Shown: positions 52,647-61,265, numbered from the stretch's first letter. The stretch is DNA of 64,000 bases from Methylococcaceae bacterium UBA6146 (GCA_002422395.1 DIUY01000030.1:62001-126000); one strand, 5' to 3'. Notes: generated by a model from the letters alone, not told the origin. Made by a program: numbers and translations.

Positions 52647-52940
52647 ATGACTATAAAAAAATGTCCCGCTTGCGGCCACGAACGCAACAACACTGATATC
52701 CGCTGCCCTGAATGCGGTGGTTTTTATTCAAAAGTGCTCGAATTGATTGAAGAAGAAGCATTAAACGAAGAAAAAAGCACCCTGCGTGGACGGTACAAAC
52801 GTATTCTTAACTCAGGCAATATTAAGCAGGCCGTGCGGGCTGAACTGGATTCGATGATAGCCGGTTTGTCCAAACAAGCCTTGTTTACGCTGTTTGTGAT
52901 TTTTGCATTCGTATTTGCTTTGATTATTACAGTGTTATGA
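52647..52940 (+). CDS. Small zinc-ribbon membrane-anchored protein
   Basis: This 97-aa protein starts MTIKKCPACGHERNNTDIRC and continues CPECGG, a four-cysteine zinc ribbon. A charged helical linker follows, and a C-terminal transmembrane helix (LFTLFVIFAFVFALIITVL) faces it to the inner membrane. Function is unknown. The start at 52647 begins right at the ribbon; an upstream in-frame ATG at 52578 would add 23 residues with no support. Confidence 0.75.
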   Translation: MTIKKCPACGHERNNTDIRCPECGGFYSKVLELIEEEALNEEKSTLRGRYKRILNSGNIKQAVRAELDSMIAGLSKQALFTLFVIFAFVFALIITVL

Positions 52941-53013
52941 GTTAGCCCCCCCCTGCACAGGTAAACTTTAAGTTCCTCCAACCTTTCCTTATCTTCCTAA
53001 CACAGAACACATC

Positions 53014-53907
53014 GTGGGCAATATAGTCATTTTTACCGATGACCCAGGTTGGCATGGCAAGCAATTAAGGCTTGCCTTTGCCCGGCTAGGTTATAACAGT
53101 CACACCGTCTCGTTAACTGAGTGCCGATTTCACATCCATTCCGGTCAACAGCCTTTATTTATCCCAGGTTTCGCGGACACCTTACCTGATGCGGCTTTTG
53201 TGCGCGGTGTGCCGGGGGGGTCGCTAGAAGAAGTTGTGCTGTATTTGGATATACTCCATGCCTTAAAAGCACTGGCTATTCCTGTTTATAATGAAGGCCA
53301 CGCCGTGGAGCGCAGTGTCGATAAGGGCATGACCAGCTTTTTGCTACACAATGCCGGATTGCCCACGCCGCTAACATGGGTGTTGCGTGATAGGGATGAG
53401 GCGCTGCGCATTGCCGAACAGGAATTGGCGGCTGGCCATTTGCTGATTAGCAAACCTTTGTTCGGTTCGCAAGGGGAGGGTATCCGCCGCATTGAAAAAA
53501 TGACGGATTTATTCTGGCTGACCGGTAGCAGCGGCGTATATTACCTGCAACAGTTTATTATGTGTGCCGGCGACGGGTTTTCTGATTATCGGGTGTTTGT
53601 GATTAATGGCCGCGCGGTTGCCGCTATGCGGCGGCGTGGGAAATCATGGTTAAACAATGTCGCTCGCGGGGCCCGTTGTGAATGCGTTGATTTGACGGTT
53701 GAATTGACAGACCTTGCGATTGGTGCAACTGCCGCATTGGCAATGGATTATGCGGGGGTGGATATTATTCAGGATAGGGCGGGGCGGTATATTATTATTG
53801 AAGTCAACAGCATTCCCGCTTGGAAAGGACTGGAAAGTGTTTGTGATGTCAATATTGCACAACTATTGGCTGATGATTTGGTTGCCCGACGGATTAACGG
53901 CTCATGA
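53014..53907 (+). CDS. RimK-like ATP-grasp ligase of the H4MPT cluster
   Basis: This 297-aa ATP-grasp enzyme has GHAVERSVDKGMTSFLLHNA, LLISKPLFGSQGEGIRRIEK and the metal-binding IIEVNSIPAWKGLESV at the end. It belongs to the RimK family of alpha-L-glutamate ligases. In methylotrophs a RimK-like gene is linked to tetrahydromethanopterin biosynthesis, where it may add a glutamate or aspartate. The GTG start overlaps nothing upstream. The stop overlaps the next gene by 4 bp, and fae lies further downstream. Confidence 0.85.
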   Translation: MGNIVIFTDDPGWHGKQLRLAFARLGYNSHTVSLTECRFHIHSGQQPLFIPGFADTLPDAAFVRGVPGGSLEEVVLYLDILHALKALAIPVYNEGHAVERSVDKGMTSFLLHNAGLPTPLTWVLRDRDEALRIAEQELAAGHLLISKPLFGSQGEGIRRIEKMTDLFWLTGSSGVYYLQQFIMCAGDGFSDYRVFVINGRAVAAMRRRGKSWLNNVARGARCECVDLTVELTDLAIGATAALAMDYAGVDIIQDRAGRYIIIEVNSIPAWKGLESVCDVNIAQLLADDLVARRINGS

Positions 53908-54758
53908 TCACCGCTGAACGGCTCAGCGAGCTTTATCAAGAAGCCTGCGAAATTGAATTGCAGGCATTTAAGCCGGGCAATGTCAGCGTTTATGCAGAAG
54001 GCCATGATATGACTGTCGATGATTTTAGAACCAGCGCAAAAGTCAGCGCAGCGCCATTATGTGATCCTGATTATTCATTAGGCGAGAAAATATTTTATGC
54101 CGTTAAGGCGACCCGTGCGGCGGTTGGTTGCAATACTAATCTCGGTATTATTTTGCTGTGCGCGCCCTTAATTGAGGCTGTTTGTTTAACGTACGCTGAC
54201 ATGCCATTACGGCAAGCCTTGCGGCAGGTTTTGTCTACAACAACCTTAGAAGATGCCGACTGGGTTTTTAAGGCGATTACCTTGGCATCACCCGGCGGCT
54301 TAGGTGATGCCGATATGCAGGATGTCCGCGCTAAAGCGACGGTTACCTTAACGGAAGCTATGCGTTTAGCTAGCGTAAGAGACCGCATTGCGCTTCAATA
54401 CCTTACAGATTATAAAGATATTTTTGATTTCGCCCTTTTAACCTACTATAATAGTATGGATAAGTGGGGTAGTAAGAGCTGGGCGGCGGTCGCTGTTTAT
54501 GCCGGTTTGCTAAGCCAATTTCCTGATAGCCATATTGAAAGAAAGTACGGCAATCAGTTTTCTGCAACGATAGCTGACACGATGGGTCGGCTTAGTAAAA
54601 AACTGAATGAAACTGGAAATCCTGAACATCTTATGCCGTTACTTTATGAGATAGATCAGGAGCTTAAGTCCAAGGGTATAAACCCTGGATCCACGGCGGA
54701 TATGACCGTAGCCACGGTCTTTACCGTTTTTTTAGAAGAGCTTATTAGTAATCACTGA
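53904..54758 (+). CDS. CitG/MdcB-like protein of the H4MPT cluster
   Basis: This 284-aa protein resembles triphosphoribosyl-dephospho-CoA synthase: CEIELQAFKPGNVSVYAEGH, AAVGCNTNLGIILLCAPLIE and ASPGGLGDADMQDV are clear. In methylotrophs a CitG-like gene occurs next to fae and other H4MPT genes. It is thought to use a ribosyl-ATP-type reaction in cofactor assembly, perhaps attaching a phosphoribosyl group. That function is inference from the neighbourhood. It is coupled to the RimK-like gene by an ATGA overlap. Confidence 0.85.
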   Translation: MITAERLSELYQEACEIELQAFKPGNVSVYAEGHDMTVDDFRTSAKVSAAPLCDPDYSLGEKIFYAVKATRAAVGCNTNLGIILLCAPLIEAVCLTYADMPLRQALRQVLSTTTLEDADWVFKAITLASPGGLGDADMQDVRAKATVTLTEAMRLASVRDRIALQYLTDYKDIFDFALLTYYNSMDKWGSKSWAAVAVYAGLLSQFPDSHIERKYGNQFSATIADTMGRLSKKLNETGNPEHLMPLLYEIDQELKSKGINPGSTADMTVATVFTVFLEELISNH

Positions 54759-54865
54759 TAAATCTTCAGCAAGAATTTGTTATTGCAACAAATAAATAAG
54801 GAGACACATTAGTGTCAATATTAGCTCAAATTTTTTCAACTTTTTCTTCACAGGGGAAAACAAAA

Positions 54866-55384
54866 ATGGCGAAAATCAATAAAATGATGGTTGGTGAATC
54901 TTTAGTTGGTGAAGGCAACGAAATTGCTCACATTGACCTGATCATTGGGCCACGTGGTTCAGCTGCTGAAACAGCTTTTGCAACTGCTTTAACAAATAAC
55001 AAAGACGGTTTTTCTACATTGTTAGCTGTTGTTGCTCCTAACCTGATGGTTAAGCCAGCTACTATTTTGTTCAACAAAGTAACCATCAAAGGCTCTAAAC
55101 AAGCTGTTCAAATGTTTGGCCCAGCACAACGTGCGGTTGCTATGGCAGTTGCTGATTGTGTTGAAGACGGCACTATCCCAGCTGACGAAGCTGACGATCT
55201 GTTTATCTCTGTTGGTGTATTCATTCACTGGCAAGCTGAAGATGATGCAAAAATTGAATCATTCAATTATGCTGCAACTAAAGAAGCTCTTAAACGCGCT
55301 ATCGCTGGATCACCAACTGCTGCTGAAGTTGTTGCTGGCAAAAAAGAAGCAAAACACCCATTCGCAGTTAACAACGAAGGATAA
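54866..55384 (+). CDS. fae: Formaldehyde-activating enzyme (Fae)
   Basis: Fae condenses formaldehyde with tetrahydromethanopterin to methylene-H4MPT in the cytoplasm, the first step of the main formaldehyde oxidation route in methylotrophs. The 172-aa protein shows [49 protein letters not shown] and [20 protein letters not shown], and the C-terminal KKEAKHPF. I chose the ATG at 54866 ([10 protein letters not shown]), which has AGGGG upstream. An upstream GTG at 54812 also has AAGGAG, giving two stacked ribosome sites. The gene is followed by a strong terminator and is probably highly expressed. Confidence 0.97.
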   Translation: MAKINKMMVGESLVGEGNEIAHIDLIIGPRGSAAETAFATALTNNKDGFSTLLAVVAPNLMVKPATILFNKVTIKGSKQAVQMFGPAQRAVAMAVADCVEDGTIPADEADDLFISVGVFIHWQAEDDAKIESFNYAATKEALKRAIAGSPTAAEVVAGKKEAKHPFAVNNEG

Positions 55385-55409
55385 GCTTTAGTTAACTCGT
55401 GTGTTAAAA

Positions 55410-55437
55410 ATACCCCGGCTTGCCGGGGTATTTTTTT
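55410..55437 (+). terminator. Rho-independent terminator after fae
   Basis: TACCCCGGC-TT-GCCGGGGTA followed by seven T's forms a very strong stem-loop 26 bp after the fae stop. It ends the fae transcript. Confidence 0.92.
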
Positions 55438-55538
55438 GCCTACAGGGGCAGATGTTTGCTCCTGCAATATCTGTATTCACCACATCCATGTGGATTATGT
55501 AGGTAAGGGGCGTGAGAGCAGGAGAGTGGAAGCTTTAC

Positions 55539-56225
55539 CTAAAGCTTTTGAAGTTCTTCATAACCAATAGCTCCGGAATGCAGGGCGCTAGCAATGAGTG
55601 CTTGCTTTATGCCTATCTGTTTCAACGCTTTTAAATCACCGGCATTTCTAATTCCTCCTGCTGCGACAAAGTTCTTCTTTGGATACTGTTTGCAAAAGGC
55701 AGTTAATTTATCCAGATCGGCTCCCTGATTACTACCCACACGGGCTAAAGTCATAATAATAATAGTGTCCGGCCACCAATCCGAATTAACAAACAGGCTT
55801 TTCGCCCCCAGTTCTCCGCTAAGTGAATAATCCAGTGAAAGGATGAAATTATTATTAAAGTCATTAAATTCTGCAATAGTCTCATCTTTATAACATTCAC
55901 TACCCAAGACCGGTACACATTGCCCGTTAATTTTTGATTGCTTTTTATAGCGTTGATAACCTTTATCAATCCAAAATATTTTTTCCGGAAAAAAAGCCAG
56001 CACTTCGTTGATTAAACTGTCATGGTCACCGTGATGAGTAATCGCATTCAAATCTGCAATATAAAACGTATCGAAGTCATAAATCCCCAAAAACGCATTG
56101 ATGACCTGATAAATATCTGATGACTGACATAAATGACTATTAATCGGTTGATAATGTTCACGACACCCTTGCTGAGCATGAACAACGACACCATCTTTTA
56201 AATCAATTACCGGAATTATTTTCAT
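55539..56225 (-). CDS. HisA-like TIM-barrel protein of the H4MPT/methylofuran cluster
   Basis: This 228-aa protein starts MKIIPVIDLKDGVVVHAQQG like HisA, with FIADLNAITHHGDHD, IIIMTLARVGSNQGADLDKL and AAGGIRNAGDLKALKQIGIK. It is not the histidine enzyme itself but belongs to the HisA/HisF-related group that sits with methanogen-type C1 cofactor genes. Its reaction is not established; a step in the pterin or furan precursor route is likely. It is divergent from the ATP-grasp gene at 56268, with 42 bp between the starts. Confidence 0.85.
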   Translation of the reverse strand: MKIIPVIDLKDGVVVHAQQGCREHYQPINSHLCQSSDIYQVINAFLGIYDFDTFYIADLNAITHHGDHDSLINEVLAFFPEKIFWIDKGYQRYKKQSKINGQCVPVLGSECYKDETIAEFNDFNNNFILSLDYSLSGELGAKSLFVNSDWWPDTIIIMTLARVGSNQGADLDKLTAFCKQYPKKNFVAAGGIRNAGDLKALKQIGIKQALIASALHSGAIGYEELQKL

Positions 56226-56267
56226 GCGTAAAATTTCTGTGGTTGTTGCAATGATAAAATTAATTGT

Positions 56268-57272
56268 ATGAAAATCTTGTTATTCGAGTATATCACTGGG
56301 GGCGGTTTTAATAAGCATGAGCTGCCAGCATCATTGGCAAATGAAGGTCTTTTGATGCTACAGGCCTTACTAGATAACTTTTCAACCATAAACGGCAATG
56401 AAATCATAGTTATGCTGGATTGGCGCGTTATTGACCTTCTTAATACACGCGATATGAATATCTTTATCATTAAACCGGAACATCAAACCAGTGAAGAATT
56501 TGTACGATTAACCCGGCAATGTGATGCGGTATGGCCGATTGCGCCGGAATTTGGCGAAATATTGCAAACACTCTGTCAAGTAGTTGAATTATCAGGAAAA
56601 AAGTTATTAACCTCGCACGCAACAGCGGTTGAAATGACGGCTAATAAATTGAGCACCTATCAGCAGCTTATGCTGCACAATATAGCCACCATACCCACGC
56701 AGAGACTTGCTGAAAGCAAAAATTGGCCAGGGCATACTGGTCAGGAATGGATAATAAAACCCATTGACGGCGTAGGCTGCGCGGACAGTTATTTAATCAC
56801 TTCCCGACAAGATTCCGCGCTGATTGGTATACAACAAGAACAATATATTATTCAACCACATATGCATGGTATAAAAACCAGCCTATCTTGCCTTTTTAAA
56901 CAAGGCAAGGTCTGGTTATTAAGCGCCAATCTGCAAAAATTCAGAATTATCAACAACCAATATCAGCTATCACACATCATCGTAAATCATGATCCGGATT
57001 TAATTAAATACCAGGATTTAGTCGATAAAATAGCGCAGGCTTTTCCTGAATTATGGGGTTATGCCGGTATTGACTTAATTGAAACGCCCGAACTAATACT
57101 GGTTCTTGAAATTAATCCCCGATTGACCACCTCATTCGTCGGTATTTATGCTGCGCTGGGAATTAATGTGGCTGAAAACGTAATGCAGTTGCTGGAAGGT
57201 CATCCAACATTCACTCGGGGTTTTAACAAACCAATCACCATTAACTTGAAACACAATGAAACAAATGCATAG
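56268..57272 (+). CDS. ATP-grasp ligase, MfnD-like (tyramine-glutamate ligase type)
   Basis: This 334-aa ATP-grasp enzyme has EYITGGGFNKHELPASLANE at its start, then AVEMTANKLSTYQQLMLHNI, EWIIKPIDGVGCADSYLI and ELILVLEINPRLTTSFVGIY at the ATP/metal site. It resembles the MfnD family, which joins L-glutamate to tyramine in methanofuran synthesis. Methylotrophs make a related methylofuran. It overlaps the following gene by 17 bp. Confidence 0.8.
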   Translation: MKILLFEYITGGGFNKHELPASLANEGLLMLQALLDNFSTINGNEIIVMLDWRVIDLLNTRDMNIFIIKPEHQTSEEFVRLTRQCDAVWPIAPEFGEILQTLCQVVELSGKKLLTSHATAVEMTANKLSTYQQLMLHNIATIPTQRLAESKNWPGHTGQEWIIKPIDGVGCADSYLITSRQDSALIGIQQEQYIIQPHMHGIKTSLSCLFKQGKVWLLSANLQKFRIINNQYQLSHIIVNHDPDLIKYQDLVDKIAQAFPELWGYAGIDLIETPELILVLEINPRLTTSFVGIYAALGINVAENVMQLLEGHPTFTRGFNKPITINLKHNETNA

Positions 57273-58299
57273 TATTGGCTGGGATATAGGCGGCGCTCAC
57301 GTCAAAGCTGTTGTTCTCGATCAGACATGGGAAGTTAGCGCTATTTTCCTGTTACCTTGTCCGTTATGGAAAGGCATAGAGCAATTACGAATAGCGGTAA
57401 AAGATATTATGCAAGAGCTACCTGCTGCACATTATTGGCATGCCATTACCATGACCGGCGAGCTGGTTGATTGTTTTGAAAATCGAGAAGCTGGCGTTAA
57501 ACAAATCCTGGCAACGATAATCGAGCTATTGCCTGCCGATGAATTACACGTATTCGCCGGAAAAGCTGGATTAATCAACGCCAAACACGTTAATGAACAA
57601 CATTATCTAGCCATTGCTTCAGCCAATTGGTTAGTGAGCGCCGCTTTCGTCGCTCAAAAAGTAGGCAACGGATTATTTATAGATATTGGCAGTACGACCA
57701 CCGATATTCTTTTATTGAGAGATGGCGAGGTTAGGGCGCAAGGCTACACCGATTACCAACGCCTAATTTCACAAGAGCTTATTTATACCGGTATCATCAG
57801 GACTGCTGTGATGGCGGTAGCCCAAACGGCGCTAGATGATGATACCGAAATCGGCATCATGGCCGAGTATTTTGCCACGATGGCCGATGTCTATCGCGTT
57901 ACCGGGGAACTTAACGAATTACACGACCATACCGAAACGGCGGATGGTGCAGAAAAAACAATTATCGCCAGTGCCAGGCGTTTATCTCGCATGATTGGGT
58001 GTGATTTTTACCCTGATGAACTGCCGCGTTGGCAAAAATTCGCAGAAAACATTCGCGCCCAGCAATTATATAAAATCCAATCCGGCTGCGAACACCACAT
58101 TTCAAACAGTAATATTTCTAACAGTAGTCCGATAATTGGCGCGGGAATAGGGCGGTTTCTAGTCAAACAACTGGCACTGAACTTAGGACGCCCTTATCTG
58201 GATTTTTCTGAATTATTTCCCATAGCATCAACCCACACCGGTATAACAATCGCTGATTGCGCGCCCGCAATGGCTGTGGCTTGTTTTTCATCATTATGA
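57256..58299 (+). CDS. MfnF-like / hydantoinase-like H4MPT-linked C1 transfer protein
   Basis: This 347-aa protein of the ASKHA superfamily has IGWDIGGAHVKAVVLDQ, FIDIGSTTTDILLLRDG and GAGIGRFLVKQLA. It belongs to the 'probable H4MPT-linked C1 transfer pathway' group, related to MfnF of methanogens. The homologue joins the furan and tyramine parts of methanofuran. It probably works with the MfnD-like ligase encoded just upstream. The start at 57256 overlaps that gene by 17 bp; an alternative ATG is at 57265. A dif-like site begins 53 bp downstream. Confidence 0.82.
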   Translation: MKQMHSIGWDIGGAHVKAVVLDQTWEVSAIFLLPCPLWKGIEQLRIAVKDIMQELPAAHYWHAITMTGELVDCFENREAGVKQILATIIELLPADELHVFAGKAGLINAKHVNEQHYLAIASANWLVSAAFVAQKVGNGLFIDIGSTTTDILLLRDGEVRAQGYTDYQRLISQELIYTGIIRTAVMAVAQTALDDDTEIGIMAEYFATMADVYRVTGELNELHDHTETADGAEKTIIASARRLSRMIGCDFYPDELPRWQKFAENIRAQQLYKIQSGCEHHISNSNISNSSPIIGAGIGRFLVKQLALNLGRPYLDFSELFPIASTHTGITIADCAPAMAVACFSSL

Positions 58300-58351
58300 T
58301 GCTCAAGGGAATTTTGTCCCGTAAGAGCCGCAACTGCTATTGGCCTCTATA

Positions 58352-58379
58352 ATTTAACATAATATGCATTATGCGAAGT
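58352..58379. other. dif-like XerC/XerD site, left end of the phage-like element
   Basis: Read on the minus strand it is ACTTCGCATAA, TGCATA, TTATGTTAAAT: a XerC arm, a 6-bp centre and a XerD arm. This fits the gammaproteobacterial dif closely, and the XerD arm and the CGCATAA core match E. coli dif exactly. It marks either the chromosomal dif or the left junction of an element inserted there. The XerC arm recurs at 61837-61847. Confidence 0.88.
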
Positions 58380-58380
58380 T

Positions 58381-58650
58381 TTGACAGGTGGTTTTGGTGG
58401 CGGGGCAAATCCCCCCTGATTGGGCATTGCGTGGGCTTTAACGGCTATTGACGATGGGCATCCCACGCTAAGGGGTCTGCCGACGGCGGATAGCTGCCAA
58501 CGAAAAACAAAAAGCGTGTTTTTCGCCGGAAGCTATCTTGCAAATTTTGATTGGGGCTGGTTGGGAAGCCCGGGCCGCGTCATGGCCAAGCCGGAACGCG
58601 CGCAAGCTTTGGCAAGCTTTTGCGCGCGATGTCCCGGCCTGTGAGGCAAA
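58381..58650. other. Structured intergenic region of the phage element
   Basis: Several inverted pairs lie close together: GCGTGGGC with its partial inverse near 58427-58468, AAAAAC with its inverse near 58503-58525, and GCGCGCAAGCTT with AAGCTTTTGCGCGC near 58597-58628. Such clustered hairpins fit a filamentous-phage replication or packaging region. A frame at 58420-58644 has no family match and is not reported as a gene. Confidence 0.55.
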
Positions 58651-58659
58651 ACCCAGACG

Positions 58660-58935
58660 CTAAGGGTTTGGGGTGATGGTTTGGCGCAATGCGTCAAGAC
58701 GCGTGAGAAAGGTATGGAAATGGGCGTTCAACCCAAAAAGGACGGCAGATACATTTTCAGCATCCGTGCCGCAATCGACAGTAACCACTTGCAAGCCATC
58801 ATAGGCTTTATAAAGGAAATCCAAGTCATCAGAAAAACGGAGAAGCTGCTCTTGGAGGCCGACCAATTGAAAAGACAGCGACAACGCTTGATTTACGGGT
58901 TCAGAAACATCAACATGCGTACCGGACATGGGCAT
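58660..58935 (-). CDS. Small protein of unknown function in the phage element
   Basis: This 91-aa soluble protein is rich in leucine and Asp/Asn (LSFQLVGLQEQLLRFSDDLD, then LFGLNAHFHTFLTRLDALRQ) and probably helical. No family is recognised. It is the last gene of the minus-strand operon, 80 bp after the GpV-like gene. No membrane segment, so it is not a coat protein. Confidence 0.55.
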   Translation of the reverse strand: MPMSGTHVDVSEPVNQALSLSFQLVGLQEQLLRFSDDLDFLYKAYDGLQVVTVDCGTDAENVSAVLFGLNAHFHTFLTRLDALRQTITPNP

Positions 58936-59015
58936 TACCTCGATTAATGGCTGTGTTCAGTTCCGCTTCGGTGTTTGATTCACTTGGGCGGAACGCCTCT
59001 TATTTACCGCAAAGC

Positions 59016-59363
59016 CTAGGCCTGTGGCTTATGCAACTGCTGGTGCAACTGGTCGTTGAGCTTGTCGAACAGCTCAAGGAATTGGGCGGGTGCTGGCAGA
59101 AGGACTGTCGGCGCGAACGCGTCGAACGACAACCCCGCATATTTGTCAGGCCGGATATTGGCCTGCAACTCAAACACATAATCCCCTTCCGGATAACACT
59201 TGACCCCAGCCGGCAACCGGATTTGGTATTCGGTCGGGAATTTCGAGCCGGACTTGTACACCCAGATTTTTTGCAGGAACTCCAATTCGCTGGAATTGGG
59301 GATGGTGCGGCTACGGACGGCATCCACTTGGGCGCGTTCGACATTGGCTTTCACTAAAGGCAT
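59016..59363 (-). CDS. Candidate ssDNA-binding protein (GpV-like)
   Basis: This 115-aa protein has a beta-rich core, WVYKSGSKFPTEYQIRLPAG and YPEGDYVFELQANIRPDKYA, followed by a helical C-terminal tail. Small beta-barrel proteins of this size in filamentous phages bind the single-stranded genome, and the 'YPEGxYxxE' pattern resembles some of them. The assignment is from size, position and this loose pattern, not a clear motif. Confidence 0.55.
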   Translation of the reverse strand: MPLVKANVERAQVDAVRSRTIPNSSELEFLQKIWVYKSGSKFPTEYQIRLPAGVKCYPEGDYVFELQANIRPDKYAGLSFDAFAPTVLLPAPAQFLELFDKLNDQLHQQLHKPQA

Positions 59364-59380
59364 GGCTGTTTCCTGTTGGA

Positions 59381-59572
59381 TTAGTGGAGGTCTTCGAACA
59401 TGTCGGATTTACCGAAGGTTTCGGAATATTTCCGATAAGCGGACTCATGGTATCGCAATGCCAAAGGATCATCGGGAAAACCCTGCTGGGCATCCACGAT
59501 AGCGTTATGGAGCAATTGCAAAATAGCCTTGTGTTCGCTAAAAGTCAGTTCAATCGTGTAGTTTTTCGGCAT
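59381..59572 (-). CDS. Small protein of unknown function in the phage element
   Basis: This 63-aa protein is MPKNYTIELTFSEHKAILQL followed by a mostly helical stretch and an acidic end (SDMFEDLH). No family is recognised. It lies 12 bp after the Cys-rich gene at 59585-60001 and 17 bp before the GpV-like gene, so it is part of the operon. Confidence 0.55.
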   Translation of the reverse strand: MPKNYTIELTFSEHKAILQLLHNAIVDAQQGFPDDPLALRYHESAYRKYSETFGKSDMFEDLH

Positions 59573-59584
59573 AAAAAACTCTAT

Positions 59585-60001
59585 TTATTGGTGGGATGAA
59601 GAAACGGTGCGGGTTAGGCCGTGAGAGCCGCCAGCATGGAAAGATTGGACAAATTTGGCGTGTAACCCTTCCAAAACCGGATAAGCCGCTGGCTGGATTT
59701 CGGGCAGGTAACCAAAGCCAGTACGGATAGCGTAAACAGTACTATCCAACAGGTTAAACAACTGCAAACGCTCCTGTAACGTCATCGGGAAAGGCGTTTC
59801 AAGCCCACAAAACAGGCTTTTAAGGGTTTCATTGTCAATCGGGTTATCTACGGTTGTAGTCATGGTGGCACTCTGGGGTTGTGGTTGGATGGATTGGGCG
59901 CGGCGGCAAGCGTTGGAGCAATAATTGAACAGGCGGCTGGAAGAGACGCGCCGGACAGTATTGCCACAAACGGGGCATAGCGGGAAAGGTAAGGTTTTCA
60001 T
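59585..60001 (-). CDS. Cys-rich zinc-binding protein of the phage element (copy 2)
   Basis: This 138-aa protein has an N-terminal zinc-finger-like unit, PLCPVCGNTVRRV and NYCSNACRRAQ. A helical region follows (LQERLQLFNLLDSTVYAIRT). The finger repeats the one in the gene just upstream (60004-60207), so the two share a domain. The ATG at 60001 begins immediately after that gene's stop; a longer frame to 60142 overlaps it and is not used. A regulatory or DNA-binding role is possible. Confidence 0.6.
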   Translation of the reverse strand: MKTLPFPLCPVCGNTVRRVSSSRLFNYCSNACRRAQSIQPQPQSATMTTTVDNPIDNETLKSLFCGLETPFPMTLQERLQLFNLLDSTVYAIRTGFGYLPEIQPAAYPVLEGLHAKFVQSFHAGGSHGLTRTVSSSHQ

Positions 60002-60003
60002 CG

Positions 60004-60207
60004 TTAACCCCCTACCCCACAAGCCGCGTGTTTCGTAACGGAAGCGCGTATACGGTAAGCTTTCATCTTGCAGGCGTTGGAACAATAAACCGGAGGCCGC
60101 CCAGTGCGTGGGACAACCAACAGGCCTTGGCAAACAGGGCAAGACAAACCGTTACGTAAGTCGAAAGCGAAAAAATCCGCACTGAAAAAGTCGTTTGGGT
60201 CTTTCAT
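60004..60207 (-). CDS. Cys-rich zinc-binding protein of the phage element (copy 1)
   Basis: This 67-aa protein has CPVC near residue 23 and VYCSNACKMKAYR near residue 40, a four-cysteine treble-clef-like or zinc-ribbon pattern. A basic tail follows. The same pattern recurs in the next gene. It starts 12 bp after the replication gene. Small zinc-finger proteins of this type often occur in mobile elements; function is unknown. Confidence 0.65.
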   Translation of the reverse strand: MKDPNDFFSADFFAFDLRNGLSCPVCQGLLVVPRTGRPPVYCSNACKMKAYRIRASVTKHAACGVGG

Positions 60208-60218
60208 ACACCCTCCCC

Positions 60219-61265
60219 TTACGCGGCAATCAGGCCGCGTTCATAAGCCCATGCCGGATTGGCAACAGGTACGGCCTCAATGATGCGCATCAACGGCACG
60301 ACGTTGTTGTGTTCGGGGGCAAGGTGTGTGGCGTTGATGTCGATGCCATGCTCAAGCAAAAGCTTACGGTGGCGGTAAAAAGTGTTATGCGGCAAAAGTT
60401 GGCGTAGATCTGCACCTTGCCGCCAATGCTGGTAAGTGCCATAAACGGCACGGGGCAATTTCATCAGTTGTTCGTCTATCAGTGTGGCTTGTGTGGTCAT
60501 GTCGATTTTTCCCAAGTATGCGGTAAACAGTTCGTCGAGTGTGGTTGGGTTCAGGTGGTAACCGTGCGTAATGCCGTGTTTCTGTAGCTCTTTCGTAAAT
60601 ATCCGCAGTTCGGCGCGGAGCTTGCCTTTGATAAAGTCCTCAAGGCCGAGGTTTTGTAAATGGTCAGGTAGTTGGTGCGTCTTGCCTTTGGCGAGCATCT
60701 CCCGCGATTTGTTGTAAAACTTGAATGCCCAACGCTTCGAGGATTTGCCTAAGTAAACCGTGCCTTTATCACGTGAGCTTTTGCCGTGGCGGCTCATAGC
60801 CCGCATGTGTGCGGCATGTAACCACGCTTCAACGCTGGCATCATTGCCCACGTCATACAACTGGTTAATGTCCAGCATCTTGATTTTGTAATCGCCCTTC
60901 TTGATTTTGGCCTCAGCTTGCCTGACGTTACGTAAGGACTCTAAGGTTTTGCCAAAATACCCAGCATAAACCTCAAAGACCTTACGGAACGCCAAGAGCA
61001 ACAGGGTATTAAGGTCACGTGAACCGAAAACGTTGTGGCCTTGCAGGAATTTCGACAGGTTTCCGTCAATCATGAGCGTGGTCGCCCTGCCCTCGCCGTT
61101 ACCGCCCGATGACTTGATTTTGACGCTGGTTTCATGCGAACTGCGACAAACAACCGACTTCACACAATCCCATTCGATTGTGCCATCCGCGTCGATCGAC
61201 AGCACACGACCTGCCGGAATGGGGTCGTGTAGGAAGTCAATTTCACCGCGAAACCAATCAATCAT
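60219..61265 (-). CDS. Filamentous phage replication initiator (GpII/X-like)
   Basis: This 348-aa protein starts MIDWFRGEIDFLHDPIPAGR and has VLSIDADGTIEWDCVKSVVC, the N-terminal pattern of phage/plasmid replication proteins of the II/X type in inoviruses. Such proteins nick and rejoin the double-stranded form at the origin to drive rolling-circle synthesis. I chose the ATG at 61265; an upstream ATG at 61286 falls in the operator region. It opens the phage operon. Length is usual for the group. Confidence 0.82.
   Translation of the reverse strand: MIDWFRGEIDFLHDPIPAGRVLSIDADGTIEWDCVKSVVCRSSHETSVKIKSSGGNGEGRATTLMIDGNLSKFLQGHNVFGSRDLNTLLLLAFRKVFEVYAGYFGKTLESLRNVRQAEAKIKKGDYKIKMLDINQLYDVGNDASVEAWLHAAHMRAMSRHGKSSRDKGTVYLGKSSKRWAFKFYNKSREMLAKGKTHQLPDHLQNLGLEDFIKGKLRAELRIFTKELQKHGITHGYHLNPTTLDELFTAYLGKIDMTTQATLIDEQLMKLPRAVYGTYQHWRQGADLRQLLPHNTFYRHRKLLLEHGIDINATHLAPEHNNVVPLMRIIEAVPVANPAWAYERGLIAA

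Noticed and set aside
58420..58644. 74-aa plus-strand frame inside the phage element
   Set aside because: Lies over dense hairpins likely to be a phage intergenic region; opposite to the operon; no family.
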